Source: Arenicola marina (taxonomy: Eukaryota; Annelida; Polychaeta; Arenicolidae). Taken from it: a stretch of DNA of 64,000 nt. Shown one piece after another: positions 11,900-24,502 of this stretch; the first letter of the stretch is position 1; every line of letters starts with the position of its first letter. The translations under genes were made by a program, and so were the position numbers. The stretch spans positions 26,513,708-26,577,707 of the forward strand of contig OZ025255.1 in assembly GCA_964019135.1 (NCBI GenBank), written 5' to 3'. Under the pieces are notes generated by a model. That model had not been told where the DNA came from. It did no database searches and worked only from the letters and a program-made list of their open reading frames with translations.

Positions 11900-14800
11900 T
11901 CCAGAGTGGGGGTGGCAGTGGCGGACATCGACAGACCTGGGGGTGGCAGTGGCGGACATCGACAGATCTGGGGGTGGCAGTGGCGGACATCGACAGACCT
12001 GGAGGTGGCAGTGGCGGACCACGACAGACCTGGGGGTGGCAGTGGCGAACATCGACAGACATGGGGGTGGCAGTGGCGGACATCGACAGACCTAGGGGTG
12101 GCAGTGGCGGACATCGACAGACCTGGGGATGGCAGTGGCGGACATCGACAGACCTGGGGGTGGCAGTGGCGGACATCGACAGACCTGGGGGTGGCAGTGG
12201 CGGACATCGACAGATCTGGGGGTGGCAGTGGCGGACATCGACAGACCTGGAGGTGGCAGTGGCGGACCACGACAGACCTGGGGGTGGCAGTGGCGAACAT
12301 CGACAGACATGGGGGTGGCAGTGGCGGACATCGACAGACCTAGGGGTGGCAGTGGCGGACATCGACAGACCTGGGGATGGCAGTGGCGGACATCGACAGA
12401 CCTGGGGGTGGCAGTGGCGGACATCGACAGACCTGGGGGTGGCAGTGGCGGACATCGACAGACCTGGGGGTGGCAGTGGCGGACATCGACAGATCTGGAG
12501 GTGGCAGTGGCGGACATCGACAGACCTGGGGGTGGCAGTGGCGGACATCGACAGACCTGAGGGTGGCAGTGGCGGACATCGACAGACCTGGGGGTGGCAG
12601 TGGCGGACATCGACAGACCGGGGGGTGGCAGTGGCGGACATCGACAGACCTGGGGGTGGCAGTGGCGGACATCGACAGACCAGGGGGTGGCAGTGGCGGA
12701 CATCGACATACCTGGGGGTAGCAGTGGCGGACATCGACAGACCTGGGGGTGGCAGTGGCGGACATCGACAGATCTGGAGGTGGCAGTGGCGGACATCGAC
12801 AGACCTGGGGGTGGCAGTGGCGGACATCGACAGACCTGGGGGTGGCAGTGGCGGACATCGACAGACCTGGGGGTGGCAGTGGCGAACATCGACAGACCTG
12901 GGGGTGGCAGTGGCGGACATCGACAGACCTGGGGGTGGCAGTGGCGGACATCGACAGACCTGGGGGTGGCAGTGGCGGACATCGACAGACCTGGGGGTGG
13001 CAGTGGCGAACATCGACAGACCTGGGGGTGGCAGTGGCGGACATCGACAGACCTGGGGGTGGCAGTGGCGGACATCGACAGACCTGGGGGTGGCAGTGGC
13101 GAACATCGACAGACATGGGGGTGGCAGTGGCGGACATCGACAGACCTCGGGGTGGCAGTGGCGGACATCGACAGACCTGGGGGTGGCAGTGGCGGACATC
13201 GACAGACCTGGGGGTGGCAGTGGCGGACATCGACAGACCTGGGGGTGGCAGTGGCGAACATCGACAGACCTGGGGGTGGCAGTGGCGGACATCGACAGAC
13301 CTGGGGGTGGCAGTGGCGGACATCGACAGACCTGGGGGTGGCAGTGGCGGACATCGACATACCTGGGGGTAGCAGTGACGGACATCGACAGACCTGGGGG
13401 TGGCAGTGGCGGACATCGACAGACCTGGGGGTGGCAGTGGCGGACATCGACAGACCTGGGGGTAGCAGTGGCGGACATCGACAGACCTGGGGGTGGCAGT
13501 GGCGGACATCGACAGACCTGGAGGTGGCAGTGGCGGACCACGACAGACCTGGGGGTGGCAGTGGCGGACATCGACAGACCTGGTGGTGGCAGTGGCGGAC
13601 ATCGACAGACCTCGGGGTGGCAGTGGCGGACATCGACAGACCTGGGGGTGGCAGTGGCGGACATCGACAGACCTGGGGGTGGCAATGGCGGACATCGACA
13701 GACCTGGGGGTGGCAGTGGCGGACATCGACAGACCTGGGGGTGGCAGTGGTGGCCATAGACAGACCTGGGGGTGGCAGTGGCGCAAATCGACAGACCTGG
13801 GGGTGGCAGTGGCGAACATCGACAGACCTGGGGGTGGCAGTGGCGGACATCGACAGACCTGGGGGTGGCAGTGGCGGACATCGACAGACCTGGGGGTGGC
13901 AGTGGCGGACATCGACAGACCTGGGGGTGGCAGTTGCGGACATCGACAGACCTGGGGCTGGCAGTGGCGGACATCGACAGACGTGGGGGTGGCAGTTGCG
14001 GACATCGACAGACCTGGGGGTGGCAGTGGCGGACATCGACAGACCTGGGGGTGGCAGTGGCGGACATCGACAGACCTGGGGGTGGCAGTGGCGAACATCG
14101 ACAGACCTGGGGGTGGCAGTGGCGGACATCGACAGACCTGGGGGTGGCAGTGGCGGACATCGACAGACCTGGGGGTGGCAGTGGCGGACATCGACAGACC
14201 TGGGGGTGGCAGTGGCGGACATCGACAGACCTGGGGGTGGCAGTGGCGGACATCGACAGACCTGGGGGTGGCAGTGGCGGACATCGACAGACCTGGGGGT
14301 GGCAGTGGCGGACATCGACAGACCTGGGGGTGGCAGTGGCGGGCATCGACAGACCTGGGGGTGGCAGTGGCGAACATCGACAGACATGGGGGTGGCAGTG
14401 GCCGACATCGACAGACCTAGGGGTGGCAGTGGCGGACATCGACAGACCTGGGGATGGCAGTGGCGGACATCGACAGACCTGGGGGTGGCAGTGGCGGACA
14501 TCGACAGACCTGGGGGTGGCAGTGGCGGACATCGACAGACCTGGGGGTGGCAGTGGCGGACATCGACAGATCTGGAGGTGGCAGTGGCGGACATCGACAG
14601 ACCTGGGGGTGGCAGTGGCGCACATCGACAGACCTGGGGGTGGCAGTGGCGGACATCGACAGACCTGGGGGTGGCAGTGGCGGACATCGACAGACCGGGG
14701 GGTGGCAGTGGCGGACATCGACAGACCTGGGGGTGGCAGTGGCGGACATCGACAGACCTGGGGGTGGCAGTGGCGGACATCGACATACCTGGGGGTAGCA

Positions 14801-17690
14801 GTGGCGGACATCGACAGACCTGGGGGTGGCAGTGGCGGACATCGACAGATCTGGAGGTGGCAGTGGCGGACATCGACAGACCTGGGGCTGGCAGTGGCGG
14901 ACATCGACAGACCTGGGGGTGGCAGTGGCGGACATCGACAGACCTGGGGGTGGCAGTGGCGAACATCGACAGACCTGGGGGTGGCAGTGGCGAACATCGA
15001 CAGACATGGGGGTGGCAGTGGCGGACATCGACAGACCTAGGGGTGGCAGTGGCGGACATCGACAGACCTGGGGATGGCAGTGGCGGACATCGACAGACCT
15101 GGGGGTGGCAGTGGCGGACATCGACAGACCTGGGGGTGGCAGTGGCGGACATCGACAGACCTGGGGGTGGCAGTGGCGGACATCGACAGATCTGGAGGTG
15201 GCAGTGGCGGACATCGACAGACCTGGGGGTGGCAGTGGCGGACATCGACAGACCTGGGGGTGGCAGTGGCGGACATCGACAGACCTGGGGGTGGCAGTGG
15301 CGGACATCGACAGACCGGGGGGTGGCAGTGGCGGACATCGACAGACCTGGGGGTGGCAGTGGCGGACATCGACAGACCTGGGGGTGGCAGTGGCGGACAT
15401 CGACATACCTGGGGGTAGCAGTGGCGGACATCGACAGACCTGGGGGTGGCAGTGGCGGACATCGACAGATCTGGAGGTGGCAGTGGCGGACATCGACAGA
15501 CCTGGGGCTGGCAGTGGCGGACATCGACAGACCTGGGGGTGGCAGTGGCGGACATCGACAGACCTGGGGGTGGCAGTGGCGAACATCGACAGACCTGGGG
15601 GTGGCAGTGGCGGACATCGACAGACCTGGGGGTGGCAGTGGCGGACATCGACAGACCTGGGGGTGGCAGTGGCGGACATCGACAGACCTGGGGGTGGCAG
15701 TGGCGAACATCGACAGACCTGGGGGTGGCAGTGGCGGACATCGACAGACCTGGGGGTGGCAGTGGCGGACATCGACAGACCTGGGGGTGGCAGTGGCGAA
15801 CATCGACAGACATGGGGGTGGCAGTGGCGGACATCGACAGACCTCGGGGTGGCAGTGGCGGACATCGACAGTCCTGGGGGTGGCAGTGGCGGACATCGAC
15901 AGACCTGGGGGTGGCAGTGGCGGACATCGACAGACCTGGGGGTGGCAGTGGCGAACATCGACAGACCTGGGGGTGGCAGTGGCGGACATCGACAGACCTG
16001 GGGGTGGCAGTGGCGGACATCGACAGACCTGGGGGTGGCAGTGGCGGACATCGACATACCTGGGGGTAGCAGTGACGGACATCGACAGACCTGGGGGTGG
16101 CAGTGGCGGACATCGACAGACCTGGGGGTGGCAGTGGCGGACATCGACAGACCTGGGGGTGGCAGTGGCGAACATCGACAGACAGGGGGGTGGCAGTGGC
16201 GGACATCGACAGACCTAGGGGTGGCAGTGGCGGACATCGACAGACCTGGGGGTGGCAGTGGCGGACATCGACAGACCTGGGGGTGGCAGTGGCGGTCATC
16301 GACAGACCTGGGGGTGGCAGTGGCGGACATCGACAGACCTGGGGGTGGCAGTGGCGGACATCGACAGATCTGGAGGTTGCAGTGGCGGACATCGACAGAC
16401 CTGGGAGTGGCAGTGGCGGACATCGACAGACCTGGGGGTGGCAGTGGCGGACATCGACAGACCTGGAGGTGGCAGTGGCGGACATCGACAGACCTGGGGC
16501 TGGCAGTGGCGGACATCGACAGACCTGGGGGTGGCAGTGGCGGACATCGACAGACCTGGGGGTGGCAGTGGCGGACATCGACAGACCTGGGGTGGCAGTG
16601 GCGGACATCGACAGACCTGGAGGTGGCAGTGGCGGACCACGACAGACCTGGGGGTGGCAGTGGCGGACATCGACAGACCTGGGGGTGGCAGTGGCGAACA
16701 TCGACAGACATGGGGGTGGCAGTGGCGGACATCGACAGACCTAGGGGTGGCAGTGGCGGACATCGACAGACCTGGGGATGGCAGTGGCGGACATCGACAG
16801 ACCTGGGGGTGGCAGTGGCGGACATCGACAGACCTGGGGGTGGCAGTGGCGGACATCGACAGACCTGGGGGTGGCAGTGGCGGACATCGACAGATCTGGA
16901 GGTGGCAGTGGCGGACATCGACAGACCTGGGGGTGGCAGTGGCGGACATCGACAGACCTGGGGGTGGCAGTGGCGGACATCGACAGACCTGGGGGTAGCA
17001 GTGGCGGACATCGACAGACCTGGGGGTGGCAGTGGCGGACATCGACAGACCTGGGGTGGCAGTGGCGGACATCGACAGACCTGGGGGTGGCAGTGGCGGA
17101 CATCGACAGACCTGGGGGTGGCAGTGGCGGACATCGACATACCTGGGGGTAGCAGTGGCGGACATCGACAGACCTGGGGGTGGCAGTGGCGGACATCGAC
17201 AGACCTGGGGGTGGCAGTGGCGGACATCGACAGACCTGGGGGTGGCAGTGGCGAACATCGACAGACATGGGGGTGGCAGTGGCGGACATCGACAGACCTA
17301 GGGGTGGCAGTGGCGGACATCGACAGACCTGGGGATGGCAGTGGCGGACATCGACAGACCTGGGGGTAGCAGTGGCGGACATCGACAGACCTGGGGGTGG
17401 CAGTGGCGGACATCGAGAGACCTGGGGGTGGCAGTGGCGGACCTCGCAAGATCTGGAGGTGGCAGTGGCGGACATCGACAGACCTGGGGGTGGCAGTGGC
17501 GGACATCGACAGACCTGGGGGTGGCAGTGGCGGACATCGACAGACCTGGGGGTGGCAGTGGCGGACATCGACAGACCTGGGGGTGGCAGTGGCGGACATC
17601 GACAGACCTGGGGGTGGCAGTGGCGGACATCGACAGACCTGGGGTGGCAGTGGCGGACATCGATAGACCTGGGGGCGTCAAGGTCCCTGT
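11900..17690. repeat. 31-bp satellite, about 186 copies, 5.8 kb
   Basis: Unit GGCGGACATCGACAGACCTG followed by GGGGTGGCAGT. It has no stop in any frame on either strand, so frames of 1462 (plus) and 1489 (minus) codons span it. Because 31 is not a multiple of three, each predicted protein cycles through all three frames with a 31-residue period. Rare variants mark higher-order structure: the ACATGGGG variant sits at 12061, 12309, 13115, 14386, 15006 and 15812, at spacings of 248, 806, 1271, 620 and 806 bp, all multiples of 31. A few 30-bp units occur near 16590 and 17050. I do not consider it coding. Confidence 0.97.
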
Positions 17691-18011
17691 AATGGAAACT
17701 TTTTCTACCTGTATATTGCTATATTTATATGAGTACGCATTTAGCAAATTAGCACACATTGTATATTGGCGGCTCTTTAGAGATAATTTCGTACCAGGTG
17801 GAAGGGTCTGCCAGGGCGAGCTCTGGTTAGAGAAAAAGAAGGAGGCTTCTGTCTGTACAAAAGTGCATTTTCTCTGCAAAAGCTAGTTCAGTCTTTCCAA
17901 AAGTCATTTTGTCTACGAAAAACACTTTTGTAGGGACAAAAGTTGATTCTGTCTACAAAATCCACTTTTCCAAAATACACAAACTTCAAGAACTGAAATT
18001 TTACCATCAAT
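17691..18011. other. Intergenic, no gene seen
   Basis: Right flank of the satellite. A degenerate run with TTTTGTCTACAAAA-like motifs lies at 17855-17970. Confidence 0.4.
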
Positions 18012-18620
18012 ATGTTAATAATATACTTCCACCCAGCCCGGACGTTTTCAAGGATATCCGACATACCTCACCACAACACTAGACAAAGGAACAATTTCCA
18101 AACTAAGAAAACCAAACATACATTTGCCCATCATTGCCTGAGGTACTTAATGCCAGAAATCATGAATAACACCCCACAAATTATATTAAGTAAAACTACA
18201 ACTCATACTCTAAAAGGATTCACACAGTATATCAAAAAGAACATCATCGAAACATACGCCTATGAATGTACCATACAGAACTGCTATGTTTGTTCACAAC
18301 ATGTTTAGCTATAATGTGACACATATAGAGAAGCCTTACGTTAAATGCCTTATGTTAATTGATTTGCGGTTGCTCATTTATCTTTCGTTATTTCTCTCAT
18401 ACCTCATCGCATAAAACTAAACTTTCATTTCTTTTTTTGAGGTGGGTTCCATGCCAGCGACATTTATGTCTTAATGGGACTCCTCGGCCAATGCCACTTT
18501 GTACCAGGTATTAGTGTAACATTATTTTGTTCTCATATATGCGTTTCTTTTCATTATCATGTACTTTTTATTATCATGTACTCCTTGAAACACGGCATTG
18601 GTGAAATAAATGATATTCTC
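18012..18620 (+). pseudogene. LINE 3' end (ORF2 C-terminus plus 3' UTR)
   Basis: The frame to 18308 contains HNTRQRNNFQTKKTKHTFAH, CLRYLMPEIMNNTPQ and a final NCYVC. This is the usual sequence after the reverse transcriptase in some LINEs (HNTR...N..P...H.FA...RY..P...N..P). A 3' UTR-like stretch ends with AAATAAATGATATTCTCTCTCTC at about 18605-18628. It is 5'-truncated. Confidence 0.6.
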
Positions 18621-18628
18621 TCTCTCTC

Positions 18629-20160
18629 ATGTTGCAGAAATCTTTGATTCCATAGATGACTCTTATTGGGTATACCAAACATTGTTAAAGAAGGTAGTGG
18701 ATATTCACGCTCCTATTAAACAGAGGATTGTCAAGCATAATCGTGTCCCGTACATGAATGATGAACTAAGGAGATCCATGAATGTAAAAAATTTGCTACG
18801 ACGTGTGCTTTACAAAGAACATTCGCTAATAAATTGGGAACAGTATCGCAAACATCAAAACCATGCAACAAAACTGTTTAAGAAAAGCGTGCGGCACTAT
18901 GTAAAGTATAAATGTATTGGCCAAAAAGATTGGAAGCATGTTTGGTCTGTGGTGAAACCACTCATCTCTAGCAAATGTACAAGCAAAGGTGATTCTATAG
19001 CTCTCAAGATGATGTATTGTCAATGAACCAGACAAAGTAGGCAATATCTCCAATGATTACTTCGTAAATATCACCAGTGAGATAGGGGAACCAGATCCCA
19101 TCCATGATGTAAATGACGCTGAGATTATCACAGCGAAACATGCCTCGCATACACATGTACAATGGGTAGGGGATAATTATAGAAATGGGAAATATTTTTC
19201 TTTCGCCTCAGTTGATTCGCATGTGGTGTTAAACAAATGAAAGGGGCTGAATGCAAAAAAATATCTGGGCTGGGATGCTCTACCACCCAAATAAGTCAAG
19301 ATAAGTGCAGAGCATCTATGTCAGCCACTCACAGGACTCATAAATAACTCAATAGCTCAATCAGATGTCCTAAAATTAGCCGAAGTTTCACCAATTTTAA
19401 AGAAAGGTAACTCGATGGACAAAAGCAACTACCGCGTAATAAGCGTACTACTATGTTTATCAAAAATATACGAAATTATCTTAATTGATCAGCTAACCGA
19501 GTACTTCGAACCCATTTTATCGCCTCCAGTCTCTGCTACAGGAAGGTATATAGCTGCCAAAATGTGTTAACCGATTTTATTGAAAACTGTAAGTTGCATG
19601 TTGATAACAGATTTATTACAGGATCTATTATAACAGATTTATCAAAAGCTTTTGATTGTCTGCCATATGGACTATTAGTCAATAAATTAAATCCCTAATG
19701 TGCACGATTTAAAATCTTGCACATTAGTAGCAAATTATTTTCAAAACAGGAAACAGCGAAGTTATGCAATAAGGAAGCGTTGATTTGACCTTAATGAAAG
19801 GAGCTCCTCATGGGTCTTTCTTTGGCTCATTGGCTCATTTGCTTTCAATATATTGATTTATGATCTCGTCAAAAGTAGGGAGGGTAACGAGCAGAGTGAC
19901 CTGTCCAACTATGCCGATGACAACACCGTTTCCTGCTACGGTCAAAGTATTGAGAGCGTTACGGACAGTGTTGAAAACGTGGCGTCCAAACTGATGGACT
20001 GGTTTCAGGAAAATTACAAGAAAGCCAACCCATCTAAATTCCAGTATATATTATTTGGGACTAAGCCCACAAGTGAAACGCAAAATGTCCACGTTGGGGA
20101 TGATGTCATAAGTTTTGTTAGTTGTGTCAAGCTACTTTTTTAGCTTGACACAACTAACAA
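18629..20160 (+). pseudogene. Degenerate LINE reverse transcriptase
   Basis: Broken frames keep the order of a non-LTR ORF2. First comes a pre-RT linker (18629-19020, with WEQYRKHQNHATKLFKKSVR), then ISVLLCLSKIYE near 19440 and motif A as LSKAFDCLPYGLLVNKLN near 19640. Next are a motif-B-like KGAPHGSFFGSFAFNI near 19800 and the catalytic loop NYADDNT at about 19907. Stops and frameshifts (first near 19024) show it is dead. It ends in a perfect hairpin at 20115-20160. Confidence 0.75.
20115..20160. repeat. Perfect 20-bp-arm hairpin
   Basis: TTGTTAGTTGTGTCAAGCTA at 20115-20134 is followed by CTTTTT and its exact reverse complement at 20141-20160. Confidence 0.95.
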
Positions 20161-22335
20161 TGTTGCCCACATAAATCTCCCTACACCACTGACTTGATCA
20201 GCCGCATACTGTTATTAGGTTTACCATATGTCGGGCCACATGATCAAAGTTTTCATTGGAACTAGCTTCATATTCTGTTCCTTGAAGTGTCAAGTACTAT
20301 GTATTACGTTCCCTACTGTAATTAGTTTTTTCCTGGAATCAAAGATTTTAGTATCGGTATCGGTGCTATAGATTACGCAGCAGTCCGTGTGGTTGTCTTG
20401 CTTGACGGCGGACTGTGTCCCATACTGCTGTGAGGCTGGTAATCGTCCTAAAAATTCTTCGGTGATCGTGTGATCCTACTCCTACTTCACTTGCCGTATC
20501 TTCAATATACCAGACCGGAGAAGATGTGGTAACATGGCCGTTACCTAACCACCCCCGTGACGTCATCATGTTGAGCTGGCAAATCGCACGCTTACGACTC
20601 CTCCTGTGTGTGACGTCAGCGCGTATGGCATGTAAATTACGGTTATTTACCCTAATGGCTCAGACCACAAGTCGTTATGGCGAGTCAAGCATCGATTGCC
20701 ATTTGTTACCAGACCTATTCCTTCTGAAGCTTTCAGCCCATATCTAGCCTTTCACAAAAATTGATATCAACGGTCTTTGACACTGTTCGATAAGCCAACA
20801 GGCAACCCCATGCCACAAAGCAACCATGCCAGAGCTGTCTGATAAACGACATGCCTACAACTGTGTAGGATCTCCATTAGCGCTATCCATTAAATGACCA
20901 CAACCCCCCCCCCCCCCCCCCCCACCATGCACTCACCCACGCGCTTCTAAATCTCGGGATATGTTTCGCGGAAATATTGACTTAAGACACGCCCCCCGAG
21001 GACTATTTTGTGTTCTTTCTCCTTCGAGCTTTTTTTTTCTAATTAGAAGCGACCCATTCCTCACCCGAAACGTATCTACAGCTCTCTATTTTTCTGCTTA
21101 ATGGAAACAGAAATAATACTCATTAATAGTGGCAGTGCCCTCGTGTTGTCTTGGCGACCGCCGAGATTCTGCATGGGTGCCCTCTACTTTGGCGGAGTGG
21201 TATTGAGATTGTCCCAACACGACGTCGTACGAAGGTAGAACCGGTCGCCACCACGCCCCCCCCCCCCCACACCCCAATGGTTGTAAAACGCGGAACCTCT
21301 CCAAATGGGTCGATATCTATAGTGGACGCGAAGTGACGAAATAAAATGATCTCGTAGACGGCGCGACGTGCCATGGGTTTCCCGTAACGCGAGCCGGTAA
21401 GGGTGGGGTGGGGTGGTGGTGGAGGGGGGGAGGGGCAGGGAGGCTAGACTGTCAATTAATTGTCTTGACCATAAATATGGACCTGCATATCCCCGATACC
21501 AATCCAACCGCATGTTTACAAGTCCCAAACTAACTGCAAATGTCATGAGCGATCGACGCGCGTGGCAATTGACTGTGGAGAGTGGGTTTTCGTGTTCCCG
21601 CCATCTGGGCATCCACTTAGCCAAGGCCTCGCCGTTTCACTCTGAAAACGCGAGAGATCGTGGGACTGCCATTAGTGAAAGGTGATTTTGGCCATCCACA
21701 TCGCGAGCTCTCCGAGTTGACATCGCAGGAGGAGAATAGAGGCGGTGGCGGATAATCACTGCTTGGAATCACATCGTTCTACCATTTTATCACCGAAGCT
21801 GTTTCAATTTTATCCACGGAGACAAGTGATAAGAATCTTTATGGTGGGATTGCTGGATCATTTGTGTTACATTTCAGGAATATTTTATGAAATAATACAG
21901 TTTGATGATTGATTATATTAATAACTATAATCTATACGATACGTTTTGGAACGCTGAATGTTTGTGCCATATAGATTAATAAACCAGTATACCTTGATAA
22001 TACTTTAATTTAACTTTAACTCATATAGGATCTTTTCACGCGCAGAATTTATAATTGAAATCGCGTATTTATATGTTTTATGCATAAGCACAGACGTGTA
22101 GAGCTGTTCAATATTAATGATTGAATTATTTCGATCATTTGGTATGTCTCACGTGAAATGTTTACTTTCTATTGCACTACGTAATCACAAGTAAAACATG
22201 CTTTTGTTCACTTTTTAGCCTAATGTTGCTCTACAGAAATTAAGTTGATGGCTTCGTGAATGGGAGAGCATGTGTGTCTGTCTGATTTTATTGAGAATTC
22301 AAGACCATCAGGCTTAAAGTACATAGAAACATAAG
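20161..22335. other. Intergenic, no gene seen
   Basis: Contains poly(C) near 20907-20923, another C run near 21257 and G-rich DNA at 21403-21440. Overlapping frames at 21098-21685 on both strands show no domain, Kozak or splice support. Confidence 0.45.
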
Positions 22336-23615
22336 TAAATATTCCAAAAACATGTGCAATTGATACTTAAGCTTAGATTACCGATGGGTTACATTGAAAC
22401 TATAAAAATAATGAATTGCAAGTCATTTAGACTTAGACGTGAAATATTCACGTTTTTTTCCATGGCTATAAATATATAGCAAGACAAATTTCGTAGGAGA
22501 ATCCTTTAAAGACATTAAGGTAAGCTACCCATAATAGCAAGGTAAAAGAACTCTGTATTTGTGATTATTTTATGAAAGTATACCCAATTACCCACCTGCT
22601 GAAGTTTTAGGATACTTTACCGTCCCGTTTAAAAAAAAATTCATTTTCCAAGTATACCCCCATTTCACAAAATGACAAAAACTTGACACCTACCACGAAT
22701 ATGTAATTTTGCTACCATTCAGCTCAATATTAAGTCATTATCATCAGTAATAGCTCTTTGGAAAGCTTAAACCTAGTGCAATGCAGGAATGTATCAAAAA
22801 TGTAAATAGTAGCCACAAAAAATAACAGAATGGTAATAATAAAGTGTAATTATGCAAATCATGACAGTTTTTGCCAAAATTCGAAATCGCCACCTTCACA
22901 AAATTGGCTATAGTTTCATCAAAAATTAAAATCTTGACACCAAACCACTTTTAAAAACTTCTAAAAACATCGTTTTTGTAATGCAAATAAAGAAAGAAAA
23001 AGGTAGACGTGCAAATTTCCCAAGAAACACGCCCTAAAGCTTAAAAATCTTATTTCACGAATATTTTTTGGCTCAGCTTATGTCACACCAGTTATCAGTA
23101 ATGTACGCGTTGTGTTCACATTTTAATAAATCTGGTTAATAGATATAATGGTCTTCGATATAATTTACGAGTTAGAGATTCCCGAGTTTACCGAGGTCTT
23201 TTGTAAATCGCCGAAGCTTACTATACGATGGTCTATTCATTTTACCTATGTCACCACTTCATTTGCTGTGTTTTATTCGTGCTTCATTAAAAATCTCAGG
23301 GCTACAGCCCACCGATGTTTGCCGATGTTTACCGAGGTCTGCTCAAAATCGCCGAGGCTTATGGGTAGCTTACCTTAAGGTCACTAATTTTTAAACGGTT
23401 GGATGTTTCCCCTATGTACTTTCTGTAGTATCTTAGCTCAAGGTAATATGCGCAACAGAGGAAAGTGAAATTTATCTTCAATAAAATCTATCTGGTCTTG
23501 TTCGCATATAGGACAGATTGTTAATTCTAAAAGTGTACCATTATATCTTTCCTTTTCGATTTCTAGGACAGAGAGCTTTAGTAAGTCGCATAGATGGCAA
23601 ACTTGAAAACTGTTG
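22336..23615 (-). pseudogene. LINE fragment interrupted by a TTAA-flanked TIR element
   Basis: 22336-22518 plus 23375-23615 align as the reverse complement of the LINE fragment at 9440-9960 (shared TCTGGTCTTGTTCGCATATA and ATTCCAAAAACATGTGCAAT). The two halves are separated by an 856-bp inserted element. Confidence 0.7.
22515..23378. mobile_element. Non-autonomous TIR transposon (MITE-like) with TTAA target duplication
   Basis: TTAA at 22515-22518 and 23375-23378 flank 856 bp that begin GGTAAGCTACCCATAA and end with its exact reverse complement TTATGGGTAGCTTACC. The interior is AT-rich and non-coding, with two copies of a TTTACCGAGGTCT...AATCGCCGA motif near 23188 and 23328. TTAA duplication is characteristic of the piggyBac superfamily; assignment to it is inference from target choice alone. 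The uninterrupted LINE relative at 9440-9960 supplies the empty site. Confidence 0.85.
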
Positions 23616-24502
23616 TGAATGGAAAAATGACGTGTTTAAGTTTTGAATCTATAAGTATGCAATATATACCAGGGTATGTTGACAAGACCCCTTTTTTTCC
23701 AAGACGTTTCATCACCTGTAAGAAAGTGTGGGTTTCTTGCGTACTACGTCATCAGGATTCAGACATTGCTGCCGTCTATGTTGTACAGAGTTAACATTCA
23801 AGCAGGCAGACAAGATGTCTTGGACGAAAACAGTAAACCTATGCATGAAGCAGAACAGCTTTAAGATAATGCATTAATATGCTATGATAAATACACCATA
23901 CAATAAAAATATGTTTAAACCAAGTACACCATATCATGCAGTAATTTGGTATGATATCTAAAAAAGGCATACATCTAAAAAGGAGTTAACATTGATAAGA
24001 TTTGACAATGTATCCAATATAGATTTTTTTTCAACAAAATTTCGAGTCAAATCGTTTTCATTCCATTCTCCACCAAACCAAAAGCTGGACAAGTGTACTT
24101 GAAATATTCAAAAAGTTATACCTTATTGACATTTTGGTTTGCATCATGGCGTCCTGGCCTTGCTATGGTTACGGTAAAGGTGATTGTTTACTAATAAAAT
24201 TGCGCCAATATTCCGCAAACACAAAATTGCAAGCGTAGTTTTATCCTCAACAGGTTTACGTTAAAAATCTCTATTAATCTTAAGTTTCACCTAAACGATT
24301 GTACACAAGAATATTTACCGAAGTGGGTAGGCCTATTTTTAACCCCTCGCCCCCACCCATCCATCAAACTTTTCCCAAAAGTGTACGCCGGCCCTGCGTT
24401 TTAAAGAGTGCAAAATGCTGTATTAATCATTGTATGCCTATGTATACAGTTTACGACTGGTTACTTCTGTTTCCAATCTTGCCGTTCGATCAGCCTGGAG
24501 CC
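23616..24502. other. Intergenic, upstream of the PAN-like gene
   Basis: AT-rich, with no domain-bearing frame. It should contain the promoter of the gene starting at 24503, but no clear TATA box was identified. Confidence 0.4.

Noticed and set aside
11706-17599. Giant reading frames (over 1,000 codons) on both strands
   Set aside because: They arise from a stop-free 31-bp satellite read through all three frames; codon pattern is dictated by the repeat and both strands are equally open.
21098-21685. Overlapping frames on both strands (up to 146 codons)
   Set aside because: No motif, splice or promoter support; GC-rich stretch makes stops rare.
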